DNA of 59,435 nucleotides from Myxococcales bacterium (lineage in GTDB: Bacteria; Myxococcota; Myxococcia; Myxococcales; JAKAPL01). The notes beneath the pieces are model-generated. The model did not search any database. It was not told the origin of the DNA and saw only the letters and a program-made list of their open reading frames with translations. Shown here piece after piece: positions 41,814-50,584 of this stretch (position 1 is its first letter; the number at the start of each line of letters is the position of its first letter). Location: NCBI GenBank assembly GCA_021807105.1, contig JAKAPL010000018.1:1-59435 (forward strand). Direction: 5' to 3'. Position numbers and translations under genes: made by a program.

Positions 41814-43534
41814 CGCGCCTTGTCTCCCGCCCGCCCAGTGAGCTGCGCCAGCCATTTCTCCGCCTTCTGGTGCTTCACGTACGAAGGGTCGGTCATCGCG
41901 ATGACCAGGCGAAAGGCCCGGATCGAAGAGGCGGGGTCCATGTTCATCTCGCCGTACGCCGTCGTGAACAGCTCGTCGGCCTCCTGCCGGAGGCGGGCGA
42001 GGTTCTCCTTCGCCTCGGCGTCGCCCGGGTTCGCGGCGAGGGCCGCGGAAAAGTGGTGGTACGCCTTGTCCATCGCCCGGGCCGAACGGGCGGCGCGGCC
42101 AAGCTGGTCATGGATCTGCGCGAGGAGCTTGCCGCTGCTCACCGCGAGCGCCCCGTCGTCGCCCCCGATGCGAATCGCGAGGCCGTGGGCGCGTTCGAGC
42201 TGCACGACCGCGACCCCGTTGTTGCGCCCCATCGCCTGCTTGCCCCGCTGCCATGCCGAGGAGAAGCCGAGGAGGCTCGGCATGAGCTGCGCGGCCGGCG
42301 CCGCGTCGGACCCGGTGGCCGTCCGGAGCATGGCGATGGCGCCCCCGAGGTCTCCGGCGTGGAAGAGGTTGCGCGCCTGCCCCACCGGCCCCTTCTCGAG
42401 GCGGAGCCGAGCCGCCTCCGCCGCCTCGGCGCGCTCGCGGTCGCGTGCGTTCATCGCCGCGACGGCGACCGCGGTGCGCAGCCGGGGCAGCAACGCGAGC
42501 CCCTGGGACTGCTCGGGCTCCGCGGCGAGCGCGCGATCGAGATGCTCCTTGGCCGCCGCCGAGTCGCCCTTGTCGAGATCGTCCTTGGCCTGCTGGACGA
42601 GGGAGGCGACCGCCGAGTCCACCCGGGCCTTCAACTTCGCGCCGTCGTCCGAGAGCAGGCTGCCCGCCCCGACCTGGTTGATCTCGCGCAGCGTCTCGAC
42701 GAGGTCCGACCTCCCGAAGGCCGCCTTCGCCCGATCGAGGTGGCGCTGGTTGACGATCTCCGCGTTGATGGTGTCGAGGTAGCGCTTGATTTCAGGGTTA
42801 TCGGGATCATCGGCCTGCGCCTGGACGAGCGCGGCCTTCGCCTCCTCCCACTTCTCGCCCAGGATGAGCTTGCGGGCGACCGCGAACTGATCGACGCGCG
42901 GCTTTTCCCCGATCAGGCGCGCGGCCGGAGAGCCGGAGGGGAGGAGCAGCTTCAAGGCGACGAGGAGCACGACGAACCCGCCGACCCCCACGGCGACCTT
43001 CTTGACCCGGGGACTCGGTCCGCTCTTTTCCCCCGGCCGCGACGCCTCCTGGGCCGGCGGCGGAGGGGGCGGCTCGACGAACTGGAGCTCGGTCGTGCCC
43101 AGCTCGACGACGTCGCCGTCGTGGAGGAGCGCCTCCTCGACGGCGAGGCCGTTGACCCGCGTCCCGTTGCCCCCTCCGGCGTCGGAGATGAACCAACCCT
43201 CGGCCGCCCGCCGGAAACGGGCGTGGTGCCGGGAGACGCTGATGTCGGCGATGACCACGTCGTTGCCCTGCTCGCGGCCGATGGTGACCTCGGTACCCCG
43301 CAACGGGTACTCGACGCCCCGCCGCCGGCCCCCGAGGCCCACCAGCTTCGCGCGCGGCGTAGCCGCGGATCGCAACCGGCCGGCGTCGAAGAGCACCGTG
43401 TGCTCGCCCCCTCCCGCCTCCTCCTCCTCGACGCGCGGCCTCCGCTCACCGCGCAAGTCACGGATGCGGGTCGCCTCCTCCGTGTTCGTTCCGCCCCCTC
43501 CGGACGGCGGCCGCCTTGCTCCCACGTTCGCCAA
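41810..43534 (-). CDS. FHA domain membrane protein with TPR-like C-terminus
   Basis: 574 aa. A polar N-terminus leads to an FHA domain at about 75-153 (TIGREQGNDVVI, SVSRHHARF, GTRVNG). A proline stretch and one membrane helix (about 179-198) follow, then a long helical TPR-like region (for example LDRALAAEPEQSQGLALL, FSAALAANPGDAEAKENLA). With no signal peptide, the FHA faces the cytoplasm and the repeats the periplasm. It starts 3 bp after the other FHA gene downstream of tadBC. It may tie Tad assembly to Ser/Thr phosphorylation, an inference from context. Confidence 0.85.
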   Translation of the reverse strand: MANVGARRPPSGGGGTNTEEATRIRDLRGERRPRVEEEEAGGGEHTVLFDAGRLRSAATPRAKLVGLGGRRRGVEYPLRGTEVTIGREQGNDVVIADISVSRHHARFRRAAEGWFISDAGGGNGTRVNGLAVEEALLHDGDVVELGTTELQFVEPPPPPPAQEASRPGEKSGPSPRVKKVAVGVGGFVVLLVALKLLLPSGSPAARLIGEKPRVDQFAVARKLILGEKWEEAKAALVQAQADDPDNPEIKRYLDTINAEIVNQRHLDRAKAAFGRSDLVETLREINQVGAGSLLSDDGAKLKARVDSAVASLVQQAKDDLDKGDSAAAKEHLDRALAAEPEQSQGLALLPRLRTAVAVAAMNARDRERAEAAEAARLRLEKGPVGQARNLFHAGDLGGAIAMLRTATGSDAAPAAQLMPSLLGFSSAWQRGKQAMGRNNGVAVVQLERAHGLAIRIGGDDGALAVSSGKLLAQIHDQLGRAARSARAMDKAYHHFSAALAANPGDAEAKENLARLRQEADELFTTAYGEMNMDPASSIRAFRLVIAMTDPSYVKHQKAEKWLAQLTGRAGDKAR

Positions 43535-43537
43535 GGG

Positions 43538-44872
43538 TCACTCCAACTGCGCGATCTTCCTGCGAGCCTTCCCGTAACACGGGTGGTCGTCGAACGGAAA
43601 GTAATTGAGGATGTCCTTGAACGCATCGAGCGCCGCGTCGTTGCCGCGCGTCGCGCGCGCCTGCTCGCCGGTGAAGAGCATCCGGTGGCAGAGCTTGTCC
43701 ATCGCGTTCGTCGCCTCCTGGAGCCGCTCGTTCACCAGGCTCTGCAGCACCTCCGGAGGATTGGCCATGGCCGCCAGGATCAAGCGCGCCCGCTTGTAGT
43801 GGACCCAGGCGTCGTGGAGGTTCGTCGCCGCGACCCCCTGGTTGTTGAAGCGCGACTCGGCGAGGTCGTACTCCGTCCGCGCCTCCTTCTCGAGCTGCTC
43901 GGCCGTTCCCGACGGCAGGCTGTCCTGCTCCATCCAGAGCCCGAACACCTCCCAACTGGTGGGCGGCCGGCGCAGGTTGACGAATTCGATCCGGTTCTCC
44001 GCGTTCACGTGGAGCATCTGCCGGTCGAGGGTCAGCTCGACCGGGCGCGAGTCGCCGAAGGTGGCGGGCAGGTAGCCCAGGTGGTGCCCGTTGAGGCGCA
44101 TCTCGACGTCCTCGGGCTTGGCGACCGCGTCGGCCTGGCAGTGGAACGTCAGGAGCGACTTGCCCTCCACCGGCTCGGAGAAGTTGAAGAGGAAGACCGC
44201 CTTCTTCGGGGCGGGCACGTCGACGTCGGGACCGTTGCCGTAACAATGTCCGTCGGGCTTCTGCCCCAGATCGAAGACGACCGGCCCGCCGCCGAGGATC
44301 CGCCCCGATCCCGAGGCTCCCCGGACGAGCGCCGCGACGAGCAGGAGGGCGAAGAGCGCCCCTCCGCCGACGACGCCCCAGCGCACCGGCGGGGAGAGGC
44401 TCGCGAGACGCTCCGCCAGCCGCGGCGCCGCGCCCCTCCCGCCGCGCCCTTGGCGGCCGCCCCCGGCGGCGACGCGCGGCGCGGCGCCCAGCTCCGGCCG
44501 CGTCGTGGCCCCCGAGGCGGGCCGGTCCCACTGCGCGAGGTCGGCCGCCGACACGATCCGCGTCGAGTTCGCGGCGTCCTCGTGCTCCATGAACCGGAAC
44601 GCGATCGCGCCGATCTGGATGACGTCGGCCTCCTGGAGCGCGAGGGGCCGGCGCAGCGGCTCGCCGTTCACCCGCGTACCGTTCGACGAATGCAGGTCCT
44701 CGATCTGCCATGACTCCCCGTCCTGGGTGATCCGGGCATGCTTGCGCGAGGCCGCCTCGTCGGGCACGACCACGTCGTTGTCCGAGGTCCGGCCGAGCAC
44801 CACCGCCGGCTGATCGAAGACGTACCGCCGCCCGGCGAACGGCCCATCCTCGATCTTCAGCGAGAACGGCAA
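43538..44872 (-). CDS. FHA domain membrane protein of unknown function
   Basis: 444 aa from a TTG at 44872 with GAGG about 8 nt upstream. The FHA domain spans about 3-95 (VLGRTSDNDVVV, ASRKHARI, SSNGTRVNG). An Ala/Gly/Arg-rich linker and one membrane helix (about 164-183) follow. The C-terminal 250 residues look beta-rich then helical and I do not recognise them (VFLFNFSEPVEGKSLLTFHC, LNGHHLGYLPATFG, FDDHPCYGKARRKIAQLE). Two Cys at about 208 and 254 could pair in the periplasm. It follows tadC by 12 bp and precedes the FHA-TPR gene, so it is probably part of the same machine. Confidence 0.82.
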   Translation of the reverse strand: MPFSLKIEDGPFAGRRYVFDQPAVVLGRTSDNDVVVPDEAASRKHARITQDGESWQIEDLHSSNGTRVNGEPLRRPLALQEADVIQIGAIAFRFMEHEDAANSTRIVSAADLAQWDRPASGATTRPELGAAPRVAAGGGRQGRGGRGAAPRLAERLASLSPPVRWGVVGGGALFALLLVAALVRGASGSGRILGGGPVVFDLGQKPDGHCYGNGPDVDVPAPKKAVFLFNFSEPVEGKSLLTFHCQADAVAKPEDVEMRLNGHHLGYLPATFGDSRPVELTLDRQMLHVNAENRIEFVNLRRPPTSWEVFGLWMEQDSLPSGTAEQLEKEARTEYDLAESRFNNQGVAATNLHDAWVHYKRARLILAAMANPPEVLQSLVNERLQEATNAMDKLCHRMLFTGEQARATRGNDAALDAFKDILNYFPFDDHPCYGKARRKIAQLE

Positions 44873-44884
44873 CCGTCCAATCCT

Positions 44885-45799
44885 CTAGAACTGGCCGAAC
44901 TTCAACTGGAAGATCACCGGGCCAAACAGGATGAGGAAGACGGTCGGCATGATGCACATGATCAGCGGGCCGAGCATCTTGACCGGGGCCTCTCCGGCGA
45001 GCTTCTCCGCCCGCTGCGTCCGCTCCTCCCGGAGCTGCTGGCTCTGGATGCGCAGCACCTTGCCGAGCGGCGTCCCCATCCGATCCGCCTGGATGAGCGC
45101 CGAGACGAAGGTCGTCAGCGAGCTGAGGTTCACCCGGTCGGCCAGCGTCTTGAGCGACTCCGCCCGGGTCTTGCCCATCTTGAGCTGGCGCAGGACGAGA
45201 GCCAGCTCATCGTTGAGCGGACCCTTGCGCCCCTTGTCGATGACCTTCTGGAGGGCGGCGCTGAAGTCCAGCCCCGCCTCGACGGACAGCGTCAAGAGGT
45301 CCAGGTTGTACGGCAGGGCGCGCGTGATGAGCAGATGGCGCTTGATGGTCTGGTCGGTGAGCCAGCGGCGCGGCAGGAACCAGCCGACGCCGACCATCGC
45401 CAGCGGGATCCAGATCAGGCCGACGTGGACGGTCATCCAGAGGTAGAGGACGAACGCCGCCCCGCCGAGCGCGGCGAGGACCTGCATCCCCAGGAAATCC
45501 TCGGGCCGCCGGAGGAGGGTCTCCCGCATGTCGAGGCCGGCCATGATCATCTTTCGCTTCAGCCGGGCCATCGCGTCGGCCGAGCTGAAGCGGACCGCGT
45601 ACGGCGCGAGGCGGCCGATGAGCACGCGCAGGATCGCGTTCATCGGCCCGGACTCCTGCCGGTTCACGTCGTCGAGGAAGTGGCCGAGTCCGGCCTCGTA
45701 GACGCCGCGCAGGGAGAGCAGCACCGCCGCGCCGATCATCACCCCGACGAGGGGGCCCGCCACCATTCCCAGCAGGATGTCGAAGGCGCTCCGGTGCAT
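44885..45799 (-). CDS. tadC: TadC-like type II/IV secretion inner-membrane protein
   Basis: 304 aa with a T2SSF domain: LPYNLDLLTLSVEAGLDFSA, then MGKTRAESLKTLADRVN and the C-terminal EERTQRAEKLAGEAPVKML. Four membrane helices are arranged as in TadC. It forms, with TadB, the inner-membrane platform of the tight-adherence (Flp pilus) machine. tadB ends 15 bp upstream. Confidence 0.92.
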   Translation of the reverse strand: MHRSAFDILLGMVAGPLVGVMIGAAVLLSLRGVYEAGLGHFLDDVNRQESGPMNAILRVLIGRLAPYAVRFSSADAMARLKRKMIMAGLDMRETLLRRPEDFLGMQVLAALGGAAFVLYLWMTVHVGLIWIPLAMVGVGWFLPRRWLTDQTIKRHLLITRALPYNLDLLTLSVEAGLDFSAALQKVIDKGRKGPLNDELALVLRQLKMGKTRAESLKTLADRVNLSSLTTFVSALIQADRMGTPLGKVLRIQSQQLREERTQRAEKLAGEAPVKMLGPLIMCIMPTVFLILFGPVIFQLKFGQF

Positions 45800-45814
45800 G
45801 GTCTAGTCCACGGC

Positions 45815-46660
45815 TCAGACGTCGATGTTGACGATGCGCATGATCAGCACCCAGCCGGTGGCGATCCCGATGATGGTCAGGCCGACGACCCCCCAGCCGA
45901 AGGGGTGGTGGAGCATGGGCTGCATCAGGTCGGGCCGCATCATGTTGAGGATGATGCCCATCGCGAGCGGCATCATGGAGACGATCGCGCCCTGCATCTT
46001 CCCCTGGGCGGTGACCGCCTTGATCTTCCCCTCGAGCTGCATCCGCTTCCGGATCACCGCCGAGATCGTCTCGAACATCTCGGCCATGTTTCCGCCGAGC
46101 TGCTTCGCAATGTTGGTCGAGGTGACGGTCAGGTCGAGGTCCTCGCTCCCCACCCGCCGGGCCATGTTGATCAGCGCCTCCTCGAGCGGCAGGCCGAGCT
46201 TCATCTCCCGGATCGTGAGGTTGAACTCCTGTCCCAGCGGCGCCGGCGACTCCTTGGCCACCTGCTCCATCGCCTGCTGGAAGGTGAGGCCCGCCTTGAG
46301 CGCACCGGACATTTGCTGGAGGACATCGACGAGCTGCCGGTTGAATTTCTCCACCCGCAGCTTCCGGTAGTACCGGACGAGGAGCAGCGGCAGGAAGAAG
46401 CCGACGAGGCCGAGGACGAGCCCAGCCCCGACGCCCGCGAGGAGCGCCCCCCCCACTGCGAGCAGCCCCATGAGGCAGAAGTTCAGGACGAAGACGGTCC
46501 GCTGGTCGACGAAGAGGAACATGTTCGACAGATCGCCGACCGACTGGACGACGTACTTCTCCTCGTAGCGCCGCAGCGCCTTCATCAGGTTGTCGTAGAT
46601 GATGAGGCTGAAGAGGAAGACCGACCCGAAGAGCAGGAGCAGCGTGACCGCGGTCAGCAT
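45815..46660 (-). CDS. tadB: TadB-like type II/IV secretion inner-membrane protein
   Basis: 281 aa. T2SSF domain with LVDVLQQMSGALKAGLTFQQ, the LGQEFNLTIREMKLGLPLEE segment and RRVGSEDLDLTVTSTNIAKQ. Helices lie at the N-terminus, near 75-95, and two at the C-terminus. It is the partner of TadC. It starts 3 bp after cpaB, an arrangement lacking the secretin, TadZ and TadA ATPase genes usually found between them. Confidence 0.92.
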   Translation of the reverse strand: MLTAVTLLLLFGSVFLFSLIIYDNLMKALRRYEEKYVVQSVGDLSNMFLFVDQRTVFVLNFCLMGLLAVGGALLAGVGAGLVLGLVGFFLPLLLVRYYRKLRVEKFNRQLVDVLQQMSGALKAGLTFQQAMEQVAKESPAPLGQEFNLTIREMKLGLPLEEALINMARRVGSEDLDLTVTSTNIAKQLGGNMAEMFETISAVIRKRMQLEGKIKAVTAQGKMQGAIVSMMPLAMGIILNMMRPDLMQPMLHHPFGWGVVGLTIIGIATGWVLIMRIVNIDV

Positions 46661-46663
46661 GGG

Positions 46664-47455
46664 CTAACGGCCGCCTCCACTGATGACCTGGATGCCGAGC
46701 TGGTGGCGCTTCTTCAAGAGCGCGTTGACCCGCTCGCCGGTGATGAGCGTCTCCGGCGTCGTCTTCACGCGGTCGCTCGGCGTCTCGAGATCGTCCTCAT
46801 TGCGCAGGGCCAGGGTGATCTTCCCCATGCCCTCGGCGAGGGTCAGGATCTCGACCTCCTCCGGCAGCATGAGCAGGGTGATGTTGGAATAGCGGCGGTC
46901 CGACGAGGAGAGGAGGTTCATGTTGGTGTTGCCGGTGATCTTCCCCGTCGCGAGGACCAGCACGTTCTGCAGCAGGGTCATCGTGTTGGTCTCGCTCGAC
47001 TGGGGGTCCTTGAACGTCGCGATGATGTCCACGTGATCGTTCGGCCGGATCCATCCGCCGACCGCGCCCTCGCCGGCGGCGGCGATGCTGATCGCGCGGA
47101 AGTTCTTCTGCACCGCTTTGGAGAGCCGCTCGAGCCCCTTGCTCGACTCGAACTGCGACCAGAGCAGCGGGTCGCCCTTCTTCAGATTTACGAGGACCCG
47201 CTGCCCGACGACGTAGCTGTAGTTGTCCGGCTTGATCACGCTCGGCGTCACGAACTGGCTGGGCATCGCCCGCTGCGCGATCATGTCCGTGGTGAGCGTC
47301 GTCCCCTCGTCGACGTCCTGACCGGCGACGACGATCGGCACGAGGTTCCATCCCTTCCGGGCTTCCCGTCTCGCCGTCGAGACGTTGAGCCAGGCGAGCA
47401 TCGCCGCCCCGAGCCCGAGCCCGATGGCGATGAGCAACGGTGTTCGTCCTTTCAT
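46664..47455 (-). CDS. cpaB: Flp pilus assembly protein CpaB/RcpC
   Basis: 263 aa from ATG at 47455; an earlier start at 47542 would place 29 residues before the membrane helix. N-terminal helix (LLIAIGLGLGAAMLAWLNV), SAF domain (VPIVVAGQDVDEGTTLTTDM, GDPLLWSQF) and a RcpC/CpaB region (RAISIAAAGEGAVGGWIRPN, DHVDIIATF). It is an envelope protein of Tad systems acting near the secretin. It is the first gene of cpaB-tadB-tadC-FHA-FHA-xseA and divergent from the nuo operon. Confidence 0.9.
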   Translation of the reverse strand: MKGRTPLLIAIGLGLGAAMLAWLNVSTARREARKGWNLVPIVVAGQDVDEGTTLTTDMIAQRAMPSQFVTPSVIKPDNYSYVVGQRVLVNLKKGDPLLWSQFESSKGLERLSKAVQKNFRAISIAAAGEGAVGGWIRPNDHVDIIATFKDPQSSETNTMTLLQNVLVLATGKITGNTNMNLLSSSDRRYSNITLLMLPEEVEILTLAEGMGKITLALRNEDDLETPSDRVKTTPETLITGERVNALLKKRHQLGIQVISGGGR

Positions 47456-47563
47456 CGAAGCTCCTCGATCGTCCGAAACGCCCCCCGCCGCGGCGGGACT
47501 GCCCGATACTACCGCATTCCCCGCCACGCCGGCAAAGGTCATCTCCGGCGCCTCACTTTCGCC

Positions 47564-47593
47564 TTGACATCCCCCTCGCAGCCGCCCTAGGGT
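47564..47593 (+). promoter_or_regulatory. candidate sigma-70 promoter of the nuo operon
   Basis: A perfect -35 box TTGACA (47564-47569) and TAGGGT (47588-47593) are separated by 18 bp. The -10 match is poor, but this is the only strong -35 in the cpaB-nuoE spacer and it points towards nuoE. Confidence 0.45.
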
Positions 47594-47641
47594 GCGCCCC
47601 TCGGTCGAGCCGAACGCTCGTCTCTGAATCGGCCTTTCGAC

Positions 47642-47654
47642 GGAGCCTCACCTG
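47642..47654 (+). promoter_or_regulatory. ribosome site and possible CTG start for nuoE
   Basis: GGAG at 47642-47645 is followed after 6 nt by CTG at 47652, in frame with nuoE. From this CTG the protein begins LDASFTPEEQERFDAEMAAI, which restores the N-terminal helix usual in NuoE. The first in-frame ATG (47700) has no good ribosome site. An in-frame TGA at 47625 limits further extension. Confidence 0.45.
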
Positions 47655-47699
47655 GACGCGAGCTTCACGCCCGAAGAGCAAGAGCGGTTCGACGCCGAG

Positions 47700-48143
47700 A
47701 TGGCGGCGATCCTCTCGCGCTATCCGGCCGACCGGAAGCGGGCGGCGATGCTGCCGGCCCTGCGCCTCGTCCAGGAGATGAAGGGCTACCTCACGCCCGA
47801 GACCCTCGCCCTCGTCGCCGAGCGCCTCGGGGTCGCGCCGGCCGCGGCCGGTGAGGTCGCGACCTTCTACACCATGCTGCGGGTCACGCCCGTGGGCCGG
47901 TACGTCATCGATCTCTGCACGAACGTCTCCTGCTCCCTCTGCGGCGGCGAGCGGCTCCTGCGCCATCTGGAGAGGAGGCTCGGGGTCCCGGTGGGCGGTA
48001 CGACGCCGGACGGGAAATTCACGTTGCGGGAGGTGGAGTGCCTCGCCTCCTGCGGCACGGCCCCGGTGCTCCAGCTCAACGAGGAGTACCACGAACGGCT
48101 CACCCCCGAGACGGTCGACGCGCTCCTGGACTCGCTCCCCTGA
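47700..48143 (+). CDS. nuoE: NADH-quinone oxidoreductase subunit E
   Basis: 147 aa from the first ATG; a CTG 16 codons earlier is likely the true start (separate entry). It has a thioredoxin-like [2Fe-2S] domain with ligands C73, C78, C114 and C118 (CTNVSC, CLASC). The helical front half has RYPADRKRAAMLPALRLVQ and GEVATFYTML. NuoE carries cluster N1a in the NADH dehydrogenase module of complex I, next to NuoF. It is the first gene of nuoE-F-J-K-L-M-N. Confidence 0.93.
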   Translation: MAAILSRYPADRKRAAMLPALRLVQEMKGYLTPETLALVAERLGVAPAAAGEVATFYTMLRVTPVGRYVIDLCTNVSCSLCGGERLLRHLERRLGVPVGGTTPDGKFTLREVECLASCGTAPVLQLNEEYHERLTPETVDALLDSLP

Positions 48144-48149
48144 CGCCTC

Positions 48150-49586
48150 ATGGCCGCCCCTGCCCAGCTCCCGCCGACCCGCCCCGCGACGCTGCTCCCC
48201 ACGGGCGGCCCCGCCCCCGGCGTGGAGCGCGTGGTCTCCCGCCGCTGGGGCAGGCCGCAGTCCTGGACGCTCGCCTCCTACGTCGCGGACGGCGGCTATC
48301 GCGCCCTGAAGAAGGCCCTGGCGATGACGCCGGCGGCCATCATCGACGAGGTCAAGCGGAGCAACCTGCGGGGCCGCGGCGGCGCCGGCTTCCCGACGGG
48401 GATGAAGTGGAGCTTCATCCCGAAGGACGTCCCCGGCTCCACGGGGGCCCCATCGAAGCCTCGCTATCTCTGCGTGAACGGCGACGAGAGCGAGCCCGGG
48501 ACCTTCAAGGACCGCTACATCCTCGACAACGATCCCCACGCGCTCATCGAGGGGATGGCGATCGCCTCCTACGCCATCGGCGCCCACACCGCGTACGTGT
48601 ATCTCAGAGGGGAGTTCAAGCGGCAGGCGGAGCGGATGGAGGCTGCGATCGCGGAGGCACGCGAGCACGGCTTCCTCGGGCCGAACGTCGCGGGGAGCGG
48701 CTTCGCGCTCGAAGCCCACGTCCACCGCGGCGCGGGCGCGTACATCTGCGGCGAGGAGACGGCCCTGCTGGAGTCCCTCGAGGGCAAGCGCGGTTGGCCC
48801 CGCCTCAAGCCGCCCTTCCCCGCGGTGGTCGGCCTGTTCGGCTGCCCGACCGTGGTGAACAACGTGGAGACCCTGGCGAACGTCCCTGCCATCCTCGACC
48901 GCGGCGCGGCCTGGTTCGCGGGCCTCGGGACCGAGAAGAGCGGCGGCACGCGGCTCATGTGCGTCTCGGGCCACGTCCGGCGGCCGGGGGTCTACGAAGT
49001 CCCGATGAAGATGACGCTGCGCCAGCTCGTCGTGGACGTCTGCGGAGGCCCCGAGGAGGGGCGGACGATCAAGGCGGTCATCCCCGGAGGCTCCTCCTCG
49101 CCCGTGCTCGCCCCCCACGAGCTGGACGTCGCCTGCGAGTTCGAGGCGCTGAAGAACGCGGGGACGATGGCGGGCTCGGGCGGCGTCATCGTGATGGACG
49201 ACACCGCCTGCCTCGTCCGGACGCTCTGGCGGATCTCCAAGTTCTACGCGGAGGAGTCCTGCGGGCAGTGCACGCCCTGCCGCGACGGGACGCCGTGGCA
49301 GGAGGCGCTCCTCTATAGGATGGAGAACGGGACCGCGGAGCCCGGGGACCTCGACAAGCTCATCTCGGTCGCGAACGCGATCTGTCCGTTCCCGCCCATG
49401 GGGCTCGGCAACACCATCTGCCCGCTCGGCGACGCGGCCGCGCTCCCCGTCCACTCGTTCGTCCAGAAGTTTCGGCCCGAGTTCGAGGCGCACCTGCGCG
49501 AGAAGCGCTGCCCCTTCCCCACCCCCTGGGGCAGGAGCGCGGGCGCGTACGGACCGGCCGCGCCCGTGGCGCGGGGGTGGAGCTGA
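48150..49586 (+). CDS. nuoF: NADH-quinone oxidoreductase subunit F
   Basis: 478 aa. The FMN/NADH site shows [31 protein letters not shown] and the [17 protein letters not shown] motif. The [4Fe-4S] N3 ligands are in [12 protein letters not shown] plus the later Cys in [10 protein letters not shown]. It binds NADH and FMN and passes electrons into the complex. It has an N-terminal extension of about 35 residues before the core. It starts 6 bp after nuoE. No nuoG follows, unlike the usual E-F-G order. Confidence 0.95.
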   Translation: MAAPAQLPPTRPATLLPTGGPAPGVERVVSRRWGRPQSWTLASYVADGGYRALKKALAMTPAAIIDEVKRSNLRGRGGAGFPTGMKWSFIPKDVPGSTGAPSKPRYLCVNGDESEPGTFKDRYILDNDPHALIEGMAIASYAIGAHTAYVYLRGEFKRQAERMEAAIAEAREHGFLGPNVAGSGFALEAHVHRGAGAYICGEETALLESLEGKRGWPRLKPPFPAVVGLFGCPTVVNNVETLANVPAILDRGAAWFAGLGTEKSGGTRLMCVSGHVRRPGVYEVPMKMTLRQLVVDVCGGPEEGRTIKAVIPGGSSSPVLAPHELDVACEFEALKNAGTMAGSGGVIVMDDTACLVRTLWRISKFYAEESCGQCTPCRDGTPWQEALLYRMENGTAEPGDLDKLISVANAICPFPPMGLGNTICPLGDAAALPVHSFVQKFRPEFEAHLREKRCPFPTPWGRSAGAYGPAAPVARGWS

Positions 49587-49589
49587 CCG

Positions 49590-50084
49590 ATGACCGAGGC
49601 GGTCCTCTTCTGGCTCTTCGCGGTCGTCGCGGTCGCCGGCGGGCTCGGCGTCGTCCTCGCGAGGGACCCGCTCCACGGCGCCCTCTCGCTCCTCGCCGCC
49701 TTCTTCGCCCTCGCCGGCCTCTTCCTGCTCCTCGCGGCGCAGCTCCTCGCCGTCCTCCAGGTCCTCGTCTACGCCGGCGCGATCCTGGTCCTCTTCCTGC
49801 TCGTGATCCTGCTGCTCGACCTCGGCCCCGCCCGCGCCGCGGCGTCCCCGCCGGGCGTCGTGAAGCTCGCCGGCGCGCTCGGCGCGCTCGGCCTCGCGGG
49901 CCTCTTGTGCACCCTCTTCCTCTCCGCCTCCTTCCCGCCGGCCGTCCCTCCCTCGGACTTCGGCGCGGTCGCCGCGGTGGGGCGGGTCCTCTTCATCGAC
50001 TACACGCTGCCGTTCGAGGCGATCTCCCTCCTGCTCCTCGCGGCCATCCTGGGCGCCGTGGTCGTCGCCAAGGGGAAGGTCTAG
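49590..50084 (+). CDS. nuoJ: NADH-quinone oxidoreductase subunit J
   Basis: 164 aa with five membrane helices. Family motifs are RDPLHGALSLLAAFFALAG and LLAVLQVLVYAGAILVLFLL, the latter being the helix with the pi-bulge near the quinone path. It belongs to the membrane arm. It follows nuoF by 3 bp, and its TAG directly abuts the nuoK ATG. Confidence 0.93.
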   Translation: MTEAVLFWLFAVVAVAGGLGVVLARDPLHGALSLLAAFFALAGLFLLLAAQLLAVLQVLVYAGAILVLFLLVILLLDLGPARAAASPPGVVKLAGALGALGLAGLLCTLFLSASFPPAVPPSDFGAVAAVGRVLFIDYTLPFEAISLLLLAAILGAVVVAKGKV

Positions 50085-50399
50085 ATGATCCTCCCCTCGG
50101 CCTACCTCGTCGTCGGCGCCCTCCTCTTCGGGCTGGGGCTCTGCGGCGTGCTCGTCCGCCGCAACGCGCTGACCGCGTTCATGTCGGTCGAGCTGATGCT
50201 CAACGCGGCGAACCTGACCTTCCTCGCCTTCGCGCGCCATCCGCTCCGGGGGGCGCCCTCGCTCGACGGAAGCGCGATCGCCTTCTTCGTGATCGCCGTC
50301 GCCGCCGCCGAGGCGTCGGTCGGCCTCGCGGTCGTGATCGCCGTCTTCCGCTCGCGCGGGACGGTGGAGATCGACGCGCTCCGTTCCCTGCGCCACTAG
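50085..50399 (+). CDS. nuoK: NADH-quinone oxidoreductase subunit K
   Basis: 104 aa, three membrane helices. The conserved membrane glutamates are visible in FMSVELMLNAANLTF and in AAAEASVGLAVVIAVF; these form part of the proton path. The ATG begins immediately after the nuoJ stop. Its own stop lies inside the left end of the hairpin element that separates it from nuoL. Confidence 0.94.
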   Translation: MILPSAYLVVGALLFGLGLCGVLVRRNALTAFMSVELMLNAANLTFLAFARHPLRGAPSLDGSAIAFFVIAVAAAEASVGLAVVIAVFRSRGTVEIDALRSLRH

Positions 50400-50581
50400 G
50401 AGGCCGGTGTCAAATGGGTGCCGTCGCGAGAAAGCCGAGACCGAAGCGAGATGGGCGCCCGAGGAGTGAAGAGCGGAAACGTACTCTTTGCAGTACGTCT
50501 TGCAGCGAAGCGACGAGGCCGCCCGTCGCAGCGAAGGGTTCGGCTTTCGCAGCAGGCAGCCATTTCATGCGAGCCTCCTAG
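50396..50581. mobile_element. 186-bp MITE-like hairpin element between nuoK and nuoL
   Basis: The two ends, 50396-50422 and 50555-50581, are 27-bp inverted repeats matching at 21 positions (CTAGGAGGC ... AAATGG.TGCC). The exact centre (50488.5) is also the centre of a 7-bp hairpin ACGTACT/AGTACGT with a 6-nt loop. Each strand carries AGGAGG and an ATG-started 55-codon ORF ending in TAG of the opposite end (plus 50414-50581; minus 50396-50563). A third, minus-strand 52-aa ORF (50410-50568) has AGGAGG seven nt before its ATG. The element supplies the nuoK stop codon. No transposase, so if mobile it is non-autonomous. Confidence 0.7.
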
Positions 50582-50584
50582 CCC

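Noticed and set aside
41813-47455. A complete Tad pilus locus
   Set aside because: No TadA/CpaF ATPase, TadZ, secretin, prepilin peptidase or Flp pilin could be found on either strand of the window.
44738-47590. 950-codon plus-strand open frame opposite cpaB, tadB, tadC
   Set aside because: Asp/Glu/Arg/His-rich shadow with no motif; the minus strand encodes recognisable Tad proteins.
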